Assembly (NCBI GenBank): GCA_020637675.1
Contig: JACKKD010000001.1
Span: forward strand, 1,116,001 to 1,180,000
Direction: 5' to 3'
Length of the DNA stretch: 64,000 bases
Source: Paracoccaceae bacterium
GTDB lineage: Bacteria > Pseudomonadota > Alphaproteobacteria > Rhodobacterales > Rhodobacteraceae
Below, piece after piece: positions 8,256 to 17,168 of this stretch. Made by a program: the position numbers and the translations under genes. Positions within the stretch are counted from its first letter, which is position 1. The number at the start of each line of letters is the position of its first letter. The notes beneath the pieces are model-generated. The model ran no database searches. It had not been told where the DNA came from and saw only the letters and a program-made list of their open reading frames with translations.

Positions 8256-9677
8256 TCAGGCCGGGGCCGCAAGCGACGGCGCGGCGAGGTCACGCGGAAG
8301 GTGGATCATGAACTCGGTCCCGTCCGCACCTGTCTTCAGCAGTTCCAGCCGGCCGCCATGGCCGCGGACAAGTTCGGCCGCGATGGCAAGGCCGAGACCG
8401 GCACCGCCCTTGCGGACATTGCCCTGGAACGGCTGGAAAAGATGGTCGCGCGCACGCTCCGGCAGGCCGGGTCCGGTGTCGCCCACCCGGATCCACCATC
8501 CGTGCTCTTCCTCGCCCGCTCCGACCTCGATGGTGCCCGGGCGCTCCGTCGCCTCGATCGCCTGCCGGGCGTTGCGCACGAGGTTCGTCAGGACCCGGTG
8601 CAGCTGCTCCTGATCGGCGCGGATCGTGAGCGAGGCGGGCACGTCGGTCAAGAACTCCACCGCGGCCTCGCCCGACGCGAGCCGCTCGCTCTCCACGATG
8701 TCGCGGACGAGACCCGCGAGCATGAACCGCGCAAGCGTCGGCGGCGGCTCGTCGGCCTTGCCGAACGTAAGCGTGGATTCGCAGAGCGCCACAGCCCGGC
8801 TGATCGAGCCCACGAGCTTCGGCGCCGAGCGTTTCACCATGGGATCGTCGCTGCCCTCGATGCGGTCGGCCAGAAGCTGCGCCGTCGTCAGGATATTCCT
8901 CAGGTCATGGCTGACCTTGGCCACGCCGCCGCCCAACTGCGCCAGCCGTTCCTTCTGCTTCAAGGCACCGGTCAACTGGCGTTCCATCGACCTGAGCGCC
9001 TCTTCCGCCTCGCGCAGTTCGATCACGTCGGCATCGGGTTCAATCACCCGCCGGGCATCCTCGGGCGCTTCGGCGTAAAGCCGCATCTGCGACACGAGCC
9101 GGCGGATCGGTGCCACCAGAACCTGCCGGACCGCGAGGAAGAGCAGTGTCGCCGTCACCACCGAGATCAACGCGGAAAGCCCGAGGATGCGAAGGCCGTA
9201 GTCGATCATCGCAGCCCGCAGCGGCGCCGTACTCATAGTCGCCTCGATCAGGAGCCCGGCCTGCCGCACGGGGTCGCCGATCACCCGTATGGTGCGGTCG
9301 GTCGGATCGACAAGACACGCGACCGCGTCACGGATGAGTTCGAAGGCAGAGGGCGCGCGCAGGTCGTAGCTTCGCCAGATCGGTGCGGGAATGGGCGAGG
9401 AGAGCACAAGCTGGCGCACCTCGTCGCGCCTGAGAACGACGTTGAAGACCTCGGCATTCTCCAGCAATTCCCGTTCGAGGTTCTCGTCGATCATCTCGTC
9501 GGTGGCCAGAAGGGCGAGCGAGGCGATCTGCGCGCGTTCGAGGCGCGACAGGATGTAGTCCTGGCGAAAGCGCGCGACCGAAGGAACGAAGATCAGCACC
9601 TCGGCGAGCATGACGAAGAGCATCGTCAGGAGAAGGAACCGGCCCGAAAGCGTGTTGAAAAGCTTCAATCGTTCCAT
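8256..9677 (-). CDS. Two-component sensor histidine kinase
   Basis: The protein has 473 residues. A membrane helix (about residues 13-31) and a periplasmic sensor of some 120 residues lead to a second helix (about 165-185), a HAMP segment, and a HisKA domain whose H-box is VSHDLRNILTTAQ (phospho-acceptor histidine). The HATPase domain shows the N-box NLVRNARQAIEA, the G1 box DTGPGLP and a glycine-rich G2 box (KGGAGLGLAIA). All catalytic motifs are intact. No response regulator is adjacent, so the partner and stimulus are unknown. It is transcribed away from rpmH across a 269-base gap. Confidence 0.92.
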   Translation of the reverse strand: MERLKLFNTLSGRFLLLTMLFVMLAEVLIFVPSVARFRQDYILSRLERAQIASLALLATDEMIDENLERELLENAEVFNVVLRRDEVRQLVLSSPIPAPIWRSYDLRAPSAFELIRDAVACLVDPTDRTIRVIGDPVRQAGLLIEATMSTAPLRAAMIDYGLRILGLSALISVVTATLLFLAVRQVLVAPIRRLVSQMRLYAEAPEDARRVIEPDADVIELREAEEALRSMERQLTGALKQKERLAQLGGGVAKVSHDLRNILTTAQLLADRIEGSDDPMVKRSAPKLVGSISRAVALCESTLTFGKADEPPPTLARFMLAGLVRDIVESERLASGEAAVEFLTDVPASLTIRADQEQLHRVLTNLVRNARQAIEATERPGTIEVGAGEEEHGWWIRVGDTGPGLPERARDHLFQPFQGNVRKGGAGLGLAIAAELVRGHGGRLELLKTGADGTEFMIHLPRDLAAPSLAAPA

Positions 9678-9847
9678 CCCTGCCGACCGCGGGCGGCGTC
9701 CGCGCGGGGCTCCTTGCCGAGCCTGCTGCCACGAAGGATAAGCATTTGCCGCCGGCTGTTAAACCTCCTCGCCTGCAGATCGGCCCGACCGACCGAAAAG
9801 CCGCCACGCGACCGCGCGCAAAAGCCCGATTTCCGGGCCAAGGCGAG

Positions 9848-9876
9848 TTGACTTGCCCGCTTGAGCCGTCTAATAG
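9848..9876 (+). promoter_or_regulatory. Promoter of the rpmH-rnpA-yidD operon
   Basis: TTGACT (9848-9853) and TAATAG (9871-9876) are separated by 17 bases, close to the sigma-70 consensus. Transcription would start near 9883, leaving a leader of about 65 bases before rpmH. The rest of the gap 9678-9946 shows no gene. Confidence 0.65.
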
Positions 9877-9946
9877 CCGGGCTTCGAATGACAGCGGCCT
9901 TCGAATCCGTGACCGGTTTGGGCTGCACGAAAACGGAGTTGACGCG

Positions 9947-10081
9947 ATGAAGCGCACCTACCAACCGTCGAACCTCGTCCGCGCCCGTCGCCATGGCTTC
10001 CGGGCGCGCATGGCGACCAAGGGTGGCCGCAAGGTTCTGGCCGCGCGCCGCGCAAAGGGCCGCAAGGTCCTCTCGGCCTGA
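9947..10081 (+). CDS. rpmH: Large ribosomal subunit protein bL34
   Basis: This 44-residue, strongly basic protein begins MKRTYQPSNLVRARRHGFR, the diagnostic L34 sequence, and ends in GRKVLSA. L34 is a late-assembling 50S protein. It heads the conserved rpmH-rnpA-yidD block, with rnpA starting 23 bases after its stop. Length and sequence are normal for the Alphaproteobacteria (46 residues in E. coli). Confidence 0.98.
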   Translation: MKRTYQPSNLVRARRHGFRARMATKGGRKVLAARRAKGRKVLSA

Positions 10082-10104
10082 GGGCCGGACCGACGGCACA
10101 CGGC

Positions 10105-10524
10105 ATGACACCGCCGGAGGCGCCCGTGCAAGGCCAGATGGCCCGGGACACGGACACGCCCCCGGCGGTTTCCGTTTGCCTGACGCTGACAAAGCGCGCC
10201 GAATTCCTCCGTGCCGCGCAGGGGCGCCGGCAGGGGATGCCGGGCTTCCTCCTCCAGGCGCGGCAGCGCGGGCCCGAGGCGGCCGATCCGGCAGCGATCC
10301 GGGTCGGGTTCACCTGCTCGAAGAAGCTCGGCAACGCCGTGGCCCGCAACCGCGCAAAGCGGCGCCTGCGCGAAATCGCCCGCGTCATCCTGCCGCTTCA
10401 CGGCCGGCCAGGCTGGGATTATGTACTCGTCGGCCGACCCGAGGCGACGGCGGCCCGCGATTTCGCCGACCTGAAGGCCGACCTCATGCGCGCGCTCGAC
10501 CGGATCCACGGACCCAAGGGATGA
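10105..10524 (+). CDS. rnpA: Ribonuclease P protein component
   Basis: This 139-residue protein binds the RNase P RNA and helps process tRNA 5' leaders. The first 40 residues are an extension; the family core starts with LTKRAEFLRAAQ. The RNA-binding signature is present as GFTCSKKLGNAVARNRAKRRLRE (about residues 73-95), where the RNR motif contacts the catalytic RNA. It is somewhat longer than the E. coli protein (119). It follows rpmH and overlaps yidD by 4 bases (ATGA). An internal start could shorten the N-terminus; the ATG at 10105 gives the longest plausible form. Confidence 0.95.
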   Translation: MTPPEAPVQGQMARDTDTPPAVSVCLTLTKRAEFLRAAQGRRQGMPGFLLQARQRGPEAADPAAIRVGFTCSKKLGNAVARNRAKRRLREIARVILPLHGRPGWDYVLVGRPEATAARDFADLKADLMRALDRIHGPKG

Positions 10525-10787
10525 CACCCCTCGCCCATGTCGTGGCCTTGCCCGTGCGGGCGTACCGGCTGATCCTCAGTCCCTGGGTCGGACATTCCTG
10601 CCGCTACCAGCCGACCTGCTCGGCCTATGCGCTCGACGCGCTGGAGAAGCACGGCGCGCTGCGGGGAAGCTGGCTGGCGCTCCGGCGGATCGGGCGCTGC
10701 CATCCATGGGGCGGCTCGGGGTACGATCCGGTGCCGGGTCGAGGATGCGACAACGACGGCGGCGGGGATCAGTCCTCGAAGGGCTGA
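10521..10787 (+). CDS. yidD: Membrane protein insertion efficiency factor YidD
   Basis: This 88-residue YidD-family protein has the hallmark cysteine pattern SCRYQPTCSAYALDALEKHG (about residues 27-46) and the later GRCHPWGGSGYDPVP. An N-terminal amphipathic helix (LPVRAYRLILSPW) is thought to lie on the inner membrane. YidD helps YidC-dependent insertion, and yidC is nearby at 15255. The ATG overlaps the rnpA stop. Its last 19 bases overlap the 3' end of the convergent pentapeptide-repeat gene, an unusual arrangement. Confidence 0.95.
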   Translation: MTPLAHVVALPVRAYRLILSPWVGHSCRYQPTCSAYALDALEKHGALRGSWLALRRIGRCHPWGGSGYDPVPGRGCDNDGGGDQSSKG

Positions 10788-12436
10788 ACGCGGGTCAGGC
10801 GAAAAGGTGCGCCGCCGCCTGCCGCTTCCTCGACTTCGCTTCGTTCGAGGTTCTGGTAGACGAGATTGATCGCCATCACGTCGTCGAGCGTCACCGGCTC
10901 TGCCCGGAACCGTTCGGGCACGAAGCTTCCGGGTGCGGCGGCGCGCGCAAGCTCGTCCAGCACGTCACGGCCGAAGACGATCGCGCCGTCGAGATCGGCG
11001 GATTTCAACTCCGCTCCCGCGAAGCTTGCCCCGATCAGAACCGCACCGCGAAACGTCGCCGCGCCCAAGCCCGCGCCGTCGAACCGGGCACCCAGCAGCA
11101 CCGCACCGTCAAAGCTCGCCGCCGTCAGGAGCGCGCCGCCGAAATCGGTGCCGAAATGCACCGAACCGTCGAAGTCCGCGCCTGCGAGGAAGCTCGAATA
11201 GGGGGAGTTTTCCGGCAGGAAGGGCGCGCGCGTCCGCTCCGGACCGACAACGGCAAAACTCGACCGGCGGAACTGCGCGTCCCGGAACCGGGCATTCTCC
11301 AGATAGGCCCCGCCGAGGTCCGCCTCCGTCAGGTAGCTGCCGGACAGGTCGGCGTAGGACAGCCGCGCGCCGAGCCCGGTCAGAACGGCGATGTCCGCGT
11401 TGGGCAGGTAGGCGAAGGACAGGTCGAGCCCGGCGAGATTCAGCGGTTCGAGGTTGTGAATGCCCGCGCCGAGAAGAACGCTCAGGAGTTGCCCCCGCTC
11501 CGGGCTGGCAGGGCGATCGATGAGCCGGTTCTCCGCGCCCTCTTCCGGCCAGTTGAAAGCCGTTGCCATCCGCGCGTAGGTCTTCGGCAGATCGGCCCGC
11601 CGCCGCAGCATCGCGCGGCGCGTCTTGTCACCCGAATCCTGCGACCGCACGCCAAGATCGAGGAACCTGTAGGGCTGGGTCGCACGCGAGATCGAGGTGA
11701 TGCGCAGCATCAGTTCCCGGTCGAGCGACGATGGATCGATCAGGTTGAAAATCTCTTGCCGCGGCGCCGGCGCCCCATTGCCTTCGGCCGCGTCGAGCGC
11801 CGCGCCCAGCCGGGCGGCGATGCCGGTGATCTCGACTGCGAGTGCGGCATTGCGGGCGGCCTCGGCGAGTTGGACATCCTGGGTGAGAAGCATCGTCTGT
11901 TCGGCGATCCGCGCGTTCTGATCGCGCAGGAGGTCGGACTGCACGGCAATGAGCTGGTTCTGCTTGAAGAGCAGCGCGGTCCCCGCAAGCGCCGCCATCG
12001 CGGCGATGAGCGCGGTGAGAGATGCGATGATCCAGCGTCGCGCGGTGATCCAGGCGTAGCGCGCGAGCGCGAGCGCCACAACCTCTCGCGCCGCAGCCGT
12101 CGCGCCGGTCGCATCGCGCTCGATCGTGCGCGCGGCCATGGCTGAAAGCGGCGTGGCCAGGCGCTCGATCTCCGTTTCCGCATGGCCGAAGAGCCGCCGC
12201 AGGATCGGCCTGCGGGCGAGAAAGAGGATCGCGCCCAGCAGTGCCACGACGAAGAGCGCGGAGAGGAATACGAGCACGATGAGCCCCGCGCCATCTTCGA
12301 GGTAGGCAAGCCCCGAGAAGGCCACAAGGAACCCCGCCGCCGTGCCGAAGCCGAAGACGAGCACACCCATCCACGGGCCGAGGCCCGAGCGCGCGGCAGG
12401 CGCCGCATCCGGCCGGGTAGTGTCGCGCTCTGCCAT
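10769..12436 (-). CDS. Pentapeptide-repeat membrane protein
   Basis: The product has 555 residues from the ATG at 12436, preceded by AGGG. Two membrane helices lie near residues 25-50 and 57-77, and a further hydrophobic segment lies near 145-165. A helical middle part includes QNARIAEQTMLL. The C-terminal half carries tandem A(D/N/S)LXX-type pentapeptides: LAGLDLSFAYLPNADI, ADLSGSYLTEADLGGAYLENARF and a second block GADFDGSVHFGTDFGGALL onward. Such repeats form right-handed beta-helices and usually mediate protein contacts. No enzymatic domain is seen. The gene separates yidD from ttcA and yidC and converges with yidD. Function unknown; a membrane scaffold is possible. Confidence 0.8.
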   Translation of the reverse strand: MAERDTTRPDAAPAARSGLGPWMGVLVFGFGTAAGFLVAFSGLAYLEDGAGLIVLVFLSALFVVALLGAILFLARRPILRRLFGHAETEIERLATPLSAMAARTIERDATGATAAAREVVALALARYAWITARRWIIASLTALIAAMAALAGTALLFKQNQLIAVQSDLLRDQNARIAEQTMLLTQDVQLAEAARNAALAVEITGIAARLGAALDAAEGNGAPAPRQEIFNLIDPSSLDRELMLRITSISRATQPYRFLDLGVRSQDSGDKTRRAMLRRRADLPKTYARMATAFNWPEEGAENRLIDRPASPERGQLLSVLLGAGIHNLEPLNLAGLDLSFAYLPNADIAVLTGLGARLSYADLSGSYLTEADLGGAYLENARFRDAQFRRSSFAVVGPERTRAPFLPENSPYSSFLAGADFDGSVHFGTDFGGALLTAASFDGAVLLGARFDGAGLGAATFRGAVLIGASFAGAELKSADLDGAIVFGRDVLDELARAAAPGSFVPERFRAEPVTLDDVMAINLVYQNLERSEVEEAAGGGAPFRLTRVQPFED

Positions 12437-12534
12437 GTCCGACGACCCTCTGACGCGCGGTCTGGCGCCCAACGGCTTGACGATGGCAAAGACCTGTCCT
12501 TATGGCAATCCACGACCCAGGCCGGAGCGGCGCC

Positions 12535-13404
12535 ATGCTTGACGATCCCGACGACATCCACCCGCTCTTCCAGGGCGCGCCGCAGACGACGGAGTTCAGG
12601 AAGCTGCGCAAGCGGCTCGTGCGCGAGGTGCGCGAGGCGATCGAGGTATTCGGCATGGTGGAGAGGGGCGCGCGCTGGCTCGTCTGCCTCTCGGGCGGAA
12701 AGGACAGCTACACGCTTCTTGCCGTGCTGCACGAGCTGAAATGGCGCGGGCTTCTTCCGGTCGATCTTCTCGCCTGCAACCTCGACCAGGGTCAGCCCGG
12801 CTTTCCGGCGACCGTGCTGCCGGAATTCCTGACGCGGATGGGGGTGGAGCACCGGATCGAATATGCCGACACCTATTCGATCGTCACCGACAAGATCGCG
12901 CCGGGCGGCACGATGTGCTCGCTCTGCTCGCGGCTCCGGCGCGGCAACCTCTACCGCATCGCGCGGGAAGAGGGGTGTTCCGCCGTTGTCCTCGGTCACC
13001 ACCGCGACGACATCCTCGAGACCTTCTTCATGAACCTCTTTCATGGGGGGCGGCTGGCGACGATGCCGCCGAAGCTGCTGAACGAGGACGGCGACCTGCT
13101 TGTCTGCCGCCCGCTCGCCTTCGTGGCCGAGGCGGATTGCCAGAAATTCGCGAAAGCGATGAACTATCCGATCATCCCCTGCGACCTCTGCGGCAACCAG
13201 GAGGGGCTGCAGCGACAGCAGGTCAAGCAGATCCTCGACGGTTGGGAAGCCCGCAGCCCCGGCCGGCGGCAGGTGATGTTCCGCGCGTTGATGAACGCCC
13301 GGCCCTCGCACCTTCTGGACCCGAAGCTATTCGATTTCGCCGGACTCGTGCCGGGTGATGGGCATTTTAGCGATATTCCGCGCCTCACGGCCCACGAGGA
13401 TTAA
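12535..13404 (+). CDS. ttcA: tRNA 2-thiocytidine(32) synthetase TtcA
   Basis: This 289-residue cytoplasmic enzyme thiolates cytidine 32 of certain tRNAs using ATP and an iron-sulfur cluster. The PP-loop SGGKDS is at residues 53-58. The cluster-binding cysteines are in GTMCSLCSRLRRG (128 and 131) and a further CDLCGNQEG motif follows. GHHRDDILETFFMNLFHGG is the family signature. The ATG at 12535 has GGAGCGG upstream; an ATG at 12502 would add 11 residues and cannot be excluded. It is transcribed divergently from the pentapeptide gene. Confidence 0.93.
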   Translation: MLDDPDDIHPLFQGAPQTTEFRKLRKRLVREVREAIEVFGMVERGARWLVCLSGGKDSYTLLAVLHELKWRGLLPVDLLACNLDQGQPGFPATVLPEFLTRMGVEHRIEYADTYSIVTDKIAPGGTMCSLCSRLRRGNLYRIAREEGCSAVVLGHHRDDILETFFMNLFHGGRLATMPPKLLNEDGDLLVCRPLAFVAEADCQKFAKAMNYPIIPCDLCGNQEGLQRQQVKQILDGWEARSPGRRQVMFRALMNARPSHLLDPKLFDFAGLVPGDGHFSDIPRLTAHED

Positions 13405-13477
13405 CCTCCCGGTCACCCCGGCCGCCTAGCCTCCGTCGAAGGGCCGCAACCTGCGGCCGCTGTTGGAAGAGGCCCGC

Positions 13478-15010
13478 ATGGTCCGGCAAACCCCGATCGC
13501 AGCCCTCCGCCGCACCGCGGCCCGGATCGCCGACCCGGAATTCCTGGCGCTCTTTCCCGCGCTTGGGCTGGCCCTCCTCTGGTTCGGGCCGAAGGGCGCG
13601 GCGATCACGGCGGTGGCGGGCGTGCCGATGGCGCTCCTTTCGCGGCACCGGACCGCCGCCAGAGCGCCCGCCGACACCGGCGACAACGCGGGCGCGACGC
13701 AGCCTCGGCACATCGTCACGGCCGCCCTCGATCACGCCTGCGAGACGCAGGAGGATACCGGCAGGACCTCGGCCTGCATCGTCGTCGGGCTTGACGACCA
13801 TGACCAGCTTGCCGCGACCTATGGGCGGGAAGCCCGCGACCGCACCACGGTCCGCATCGGCGAGCGAATCGCCAGCGTGCTGCGCGAACGCGATGTCGTC
13901 CACCGGATCGACGCGACACGGTTCGCCGTCGCGCTCGCCCCCGCGCGGCGGATGGACCTCGAAGCGGTGATCCAGATCGCCGGCCGTATCCGCGCCGCGG
14001 TGGGGGAGCCCTTCTCGGTGGACGCGATGACCGTCTACGTCAGTGCATCGGTCGGCTTCTGCCTGACAAGTCGCGCGCCCGAACGGACCGGCGCCAGCGT
14101 GCTGACCGCGGCCGAACTCGCGCAGGAAGACGCAAGGCGGAACGGTCCCGGCGGCATCCGCGCCTATTCTGCCGATATGGGCCGTGCCGCGATGGAACGC
14201 GATGCGCTGCGCGATCAGGTCGAAGCGGCGCTCGAGACCGGAGAGGTCGTGGCCTATTTCCAGCCTCAACTCTCCACCGACACGGGCGATGTCGCCGGGT
14301 TCGAGGCGCTCGCGCGCTGGCAGCATCCGACGCGCGGCGTCCTCACGCCGGGCGACTTCCTGCCCGCGATCCTCGCGGCCGGGCTTGGCGAACGCCTGGG
14401 CGAGGTGATCCTCGGCCAGGCACTCTCGGCGCTCCGCACCTGGGACCGGGCGGGTCTCCGTGTGCCACGGGTCGCCGTCAACTTCTCCTCGGCCGAACTG
14501 CGCAACCCGAACCTTGCCGCCAAGCTCAAGTGGGAACTCGACCGGTTCGACCTCTCGGCCGACAGGCTGACCGTGGAAATCCTCGAATCCGTTGTCGCAG
14601 AGACCGACAACGACGTCATCGTCCACAACATCACCGCGCTGGCAAATATGGGGTGCGGCGTCGACCTCGACGATTTCGGCACCGGCAACGCCTCGCTCTC
14701 CTCGATCCGCCGCTTCTCGGTGGGAAGGATCAAGATCGACCGGACCTATGTCACGCGGGTCGATTCGGACACATCGCAGCAGCGCATGGTGGCGGCGATA
14801 CTGTCCATGGCGGAAAGGCTCGGGATCGAAACGCTTGCCGAAGGCGTGGAGACGATCGGGGAGCACGCCCATCTCGCGCAGCTCGGCTGTACGCATGTGC
14901 AGGGTTTCGCCATCGCCCGGCCGATGCCGGCGCACCAGGTCAAGGACTGGCTCATGACCCACCGCGCCAAGCTGAACGCCGCGCCCGGCATCGCCCGCCG
15001 TACCGGCTAG
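13478..15010 (+). CDS. EAL-domain cyclic-di-GMP phosphodiesterase with degenerate GGDEF domain
   Basis: The protein has 510 residues from the ATG at 13478, with GGAAGAGG 6 bases upstream. A hydrophobic segment or pair of helices (about residues 22-52) anchors it. A GGDEF-like domain follows but lacks the signature (RIDATRFAVAL stands where GGDEF should be), so it is unlikely to make c-di-GMP. The EAL domain keeps FEALARW, VNFSS, LTVEILES, DDFGTGNASL, KIDRTYV and ETLAEGVET, all the metal- and substrate-binding positions, so c-di-GMP hydrolysis is likely. The product may control motility, surface attachment or the cell cycle; the context gives no clue. It stands alone between ttcA and yidC; the 244 bases before yidC hold no gene. 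Confidence 0.9.
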   Translation: MVRQTPIAALRRTAARIADPEFLALFPALGLALLWFGPKGAAITAVAGVPMALLSRHRTAARAPADTGDNAGATQPRHIVTAALDHACETQEDTGRTSACIVVGLDDHDQLAATYGREARDRTTVRIGERIASVLRERDVVHRIDATRFAVALAPARRMDLEAVIQIAGRIRAAVGEPFSVDAMTVYVSASVGFCLTSRAPERTGASVLTAAELAQEDARRNGPGGIRAYSADMGRAAMERDALRDQVEAALETGEVVAYFQPQLSTDTGDVAGFEALARWQHPTRGVLTPGDFLPAILAAGLGERLGEVILGQALSALRTWDRAGLRVPRVAVNFSSAELRNPNLAAKLKWELDRFDLSADRLTVEILESVVAETDNDVIVHNITALANMGCGVDLDDFGTGNASLSSIRRFSVGRIKIDRTYVTRVDSDTSQQRMVAAILSMAERLGIETLAEGVETIGEHAHLAQLGCTHVQGFAIARPMPAHQVKDWLMTHRAKLNAAPGIARRTG

Positions 15011-15254
15011 GCGCGGGGCCGGGCGCCGGCGCGGGACCGTGACCCATCCGGGGCCAAGCGAACCCGTCAGCCGGCGTCGCGCTCCATCCAGCGGGCGGCC
15101 GGGACACCGATGGCAGCACGGCAGACCGATGAGCGCTGAACGCACACGGTCGCGGCGTCAGATCGCTTTCCCGCGCGGGCGAAACCGCTTGACCTTTCGC
15201 CCCCCGTTCTGTTGAACCAGCCGCAACCTCGGCAGGACGGGTGGTGGGTCCGAA

Positions 15255-17168
15255 ATGGACGATCAGAACAAGAATCTCATTCTCGCGACGGTGCTGTCGT
15301 TCCTGGTGATCCTCCTGTGGTACACGCTGTTCCCGCCACCCGAGCCGCAGCCCGCCCCCGAGACGCCCGCCGCCACGCAACCGGCTGCCACGCAGCCGGC
15401 TGCCGGCGGCACTGCGACCGCGCCCGCGCCGGGATCCAGCGGGATGGCGCCGTCCTCCGATGGAGCCGCCACTGATGCCGCGGCCGCCCTCGCGGCCGCG
15501 CCGCGGGTGAAGATCGAAACGCCGCGGCTGCAAGGCTCGCTCTCGCTCCTCGGCGGCCGGATCGACGATCTGTCGCTCAAGGACTACCAGGTGTCGCTCG
15601 ACCCCGGCGCACCGGACGTGCGGCTTCTCGCCCCCGTCGGCGGCACCGAACTCGGCGCCGACAAGCCCTATTACGCCGTCTACGGCTGGCTGCCCGCAGG
15701 CGGGCTCGCGGCGACGGCGGTGCCGGACGCCCGGACGCTCTGGACGCTCGAGAGCGGCAGCACGCTCGCGCCGGGTCAACCGGTGACACTCGCCTGGGAC
15801 AACGGTGCGGGGCTCGTCTTCCGCCGGACCGTCGCGGTCGACGACAACTTCCTGTTCACGGTGACGCAGCAAGTCGAGAATGCCACCGGCGCCGCCGTCC
15901 GCCTCGCCCCCTACGGGATCGTGGCCCGCCACGGCATCCCCGAAGGCCGGCGCATCTATGTGCTCCACGAAGGCGTGGTGCGGATGAGCGACGGCACGCT
16001 CCAGGAGATCAAGTACGCCAACCTGCCCAAGCTCGACACCGACCCGAACGAGGGCGCGCCGGCTGAACTCCAGAGCGTGTCCGAGAATGGCTGGATCGGC
16101 TTCACCGACAAGTACTGGATGACGACGCTCATTCCCGTCGCCGGGCAGCCCTTCACGTCCGTCGCCAAATACGTCCCCGGCGCCGACCTCTACCAGACCG
16201 AGGCGCGCCTTTCGGTGATGGAGGTCGCTCCCGGCGCGACGGCCGAGGCCACGACCATGCTCTTCGCCGGAGCAAAGGAATGGGAGGCGATCGACCACTA
16301 CCAGAACGACCCCGGCTGGTTCGATCGCCTGCTCGGGGCCAAGACCGACCCGGCGCGGCCCAAGGTCGACCGCTTCGTCGATTCGATCGACTGGGGTTGG
16401 TACTTCTACCTGACGAAGCCGATGTTCCGGCTCCTGCACTGGCTCCATGGCGCGATCGGCAACATGGGCTTCGCCATCATCGCGCTCACCGTCATCATCA
16501 AGCTTCTGGTCTTCCCGCTCGCCCGCACCTCCTACGTCTCGATGGCGCGGATGAAGGAGCTCCAGCCCGAGATGGAGAAGCTGAAGGAGCAGGCCGGCGA
16601 AGACCGCCAGAAGCTCCAGCAGGGGATGATGGAGCTTTACAAGAAGAACAAGGTGAACCCCGCCTCGGGCTGCCTGCCGATCCTCCTGCAGATTCCGATC
16701 TTCTTCTCGCTCTACAAGGTGATCTACGTCACGATCGAGCTCTACCATGCGCCCTTCGTCGGCTGGATCCGCGACCTTTCGGCCCCCGATCCCTCGTCGA
16801 TCCTGAACCTCTTCGGGCTCCTTCCCTGGGCGACACCCGAACACGGCTCGGTCCTGTTCATCCTCTCGCTCGGCGTTCTGCCGATCCTCCTTGGCATCTC
16901 GATGTGGTTTCAGCAGAAGCTGAACCCCGCGCCGACCGATCCCACGCAGCAGGCGATCTTCGCCTGGATGCCGTGGATCTTCATGTTCATGCTCGGCAGT
17001 TTCGCGTCCGGCCTCGTGCTCTACTGGATCGCCAACAACACGATCACCTTCATCCAGCAGTACACGATCATGTCGATGCACGGGAAACGCCCGGATCTCT
17101 TCGGCAACATCAAGCAGGGCTTCAAGCGCAAGCCCGCCGCATCGACGGACAAGGCAAAGTCGAAATGA
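15255..17168 (+). CDS. yidC: Membrane protein insertase YidC
   Basis: This 637-residue Gram-negative-type YidC has a first membrane helix at residues 8-24, then an Ala/Pro/Thr-rich linker (about 28-75) containing short repeats of ATQPA. A large periplasmic P1 domain follows (about 80-360). The conserved insertase core of five helices spans about 375-605 and includes SLYKVIYVTIELY and the GLVLYWIANN signature. The basic C-terminal tail (KQGFKRKPA) is usual for ribosome contact. It inserts inner-membrane proteins alone or with SecYEG. The MOSC gene overlaps its stop by 4 bases. Confidence 0.97.
   Translation: MDDQNKNLILATVLSFLVILLWYTLFPPPEPQPAPETPAATQPAATQPAAGGTATAPAPGSSGMAPSSDGAATDAAAALAAAPRVKIETPRLQGSLSLLGGRIDDLSLKDYQVSLDPGAPDVRLLAPVGGTELGADKPYYAVYGWLPAGGLAATAVPDARTLWTLESGSTLAPGQPVTLAWDNGAGLVFRRTVAVDDNFLFTVTQQVENATGAAVRLAPYGIVARHGIPEGRRIYVLHEGVVRMSDGTLQEIKYANLPKLDTDPNEGAPAELQSVSENGWIGFTDKYWMTTLIPVAGQPFTSVAKYVPGADLYQTEARLSVMEVAPGATAEATTMLFAGAKEWEAIDHYQNDPGWFDRLLGAKTDPARPKVDRFVDSIDWGWYFYLTKPMFRLLHWLHGAIGNMGFAIIALTVIIKLLVFPLARTSYVSMARMKELQPEMEKLKEQAGEDRQKLQQGMMELYKKNKVNPASGCLPILLQIPIFFSLYKVIYVTIELYHAPFVGWIRDLSAPDPSSILNLFGLLPWATPEHGSVLFILSLGVLPILLGISMWFQQKLNPAPTDPTQQAIFAWMPWIFMFMLGSFASGLVLYWIANNTITFIQQYTIMSMHGKRPDLFGNIKQGFKRKPAASTDKAKSK

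Noticed and set aside
14952..17081. A 709-codon minus-strand frame opposite yidC
   Set aside because: It is the antisense shadow of yidC, full of charged low-complexity residues and without a plausible start or family.
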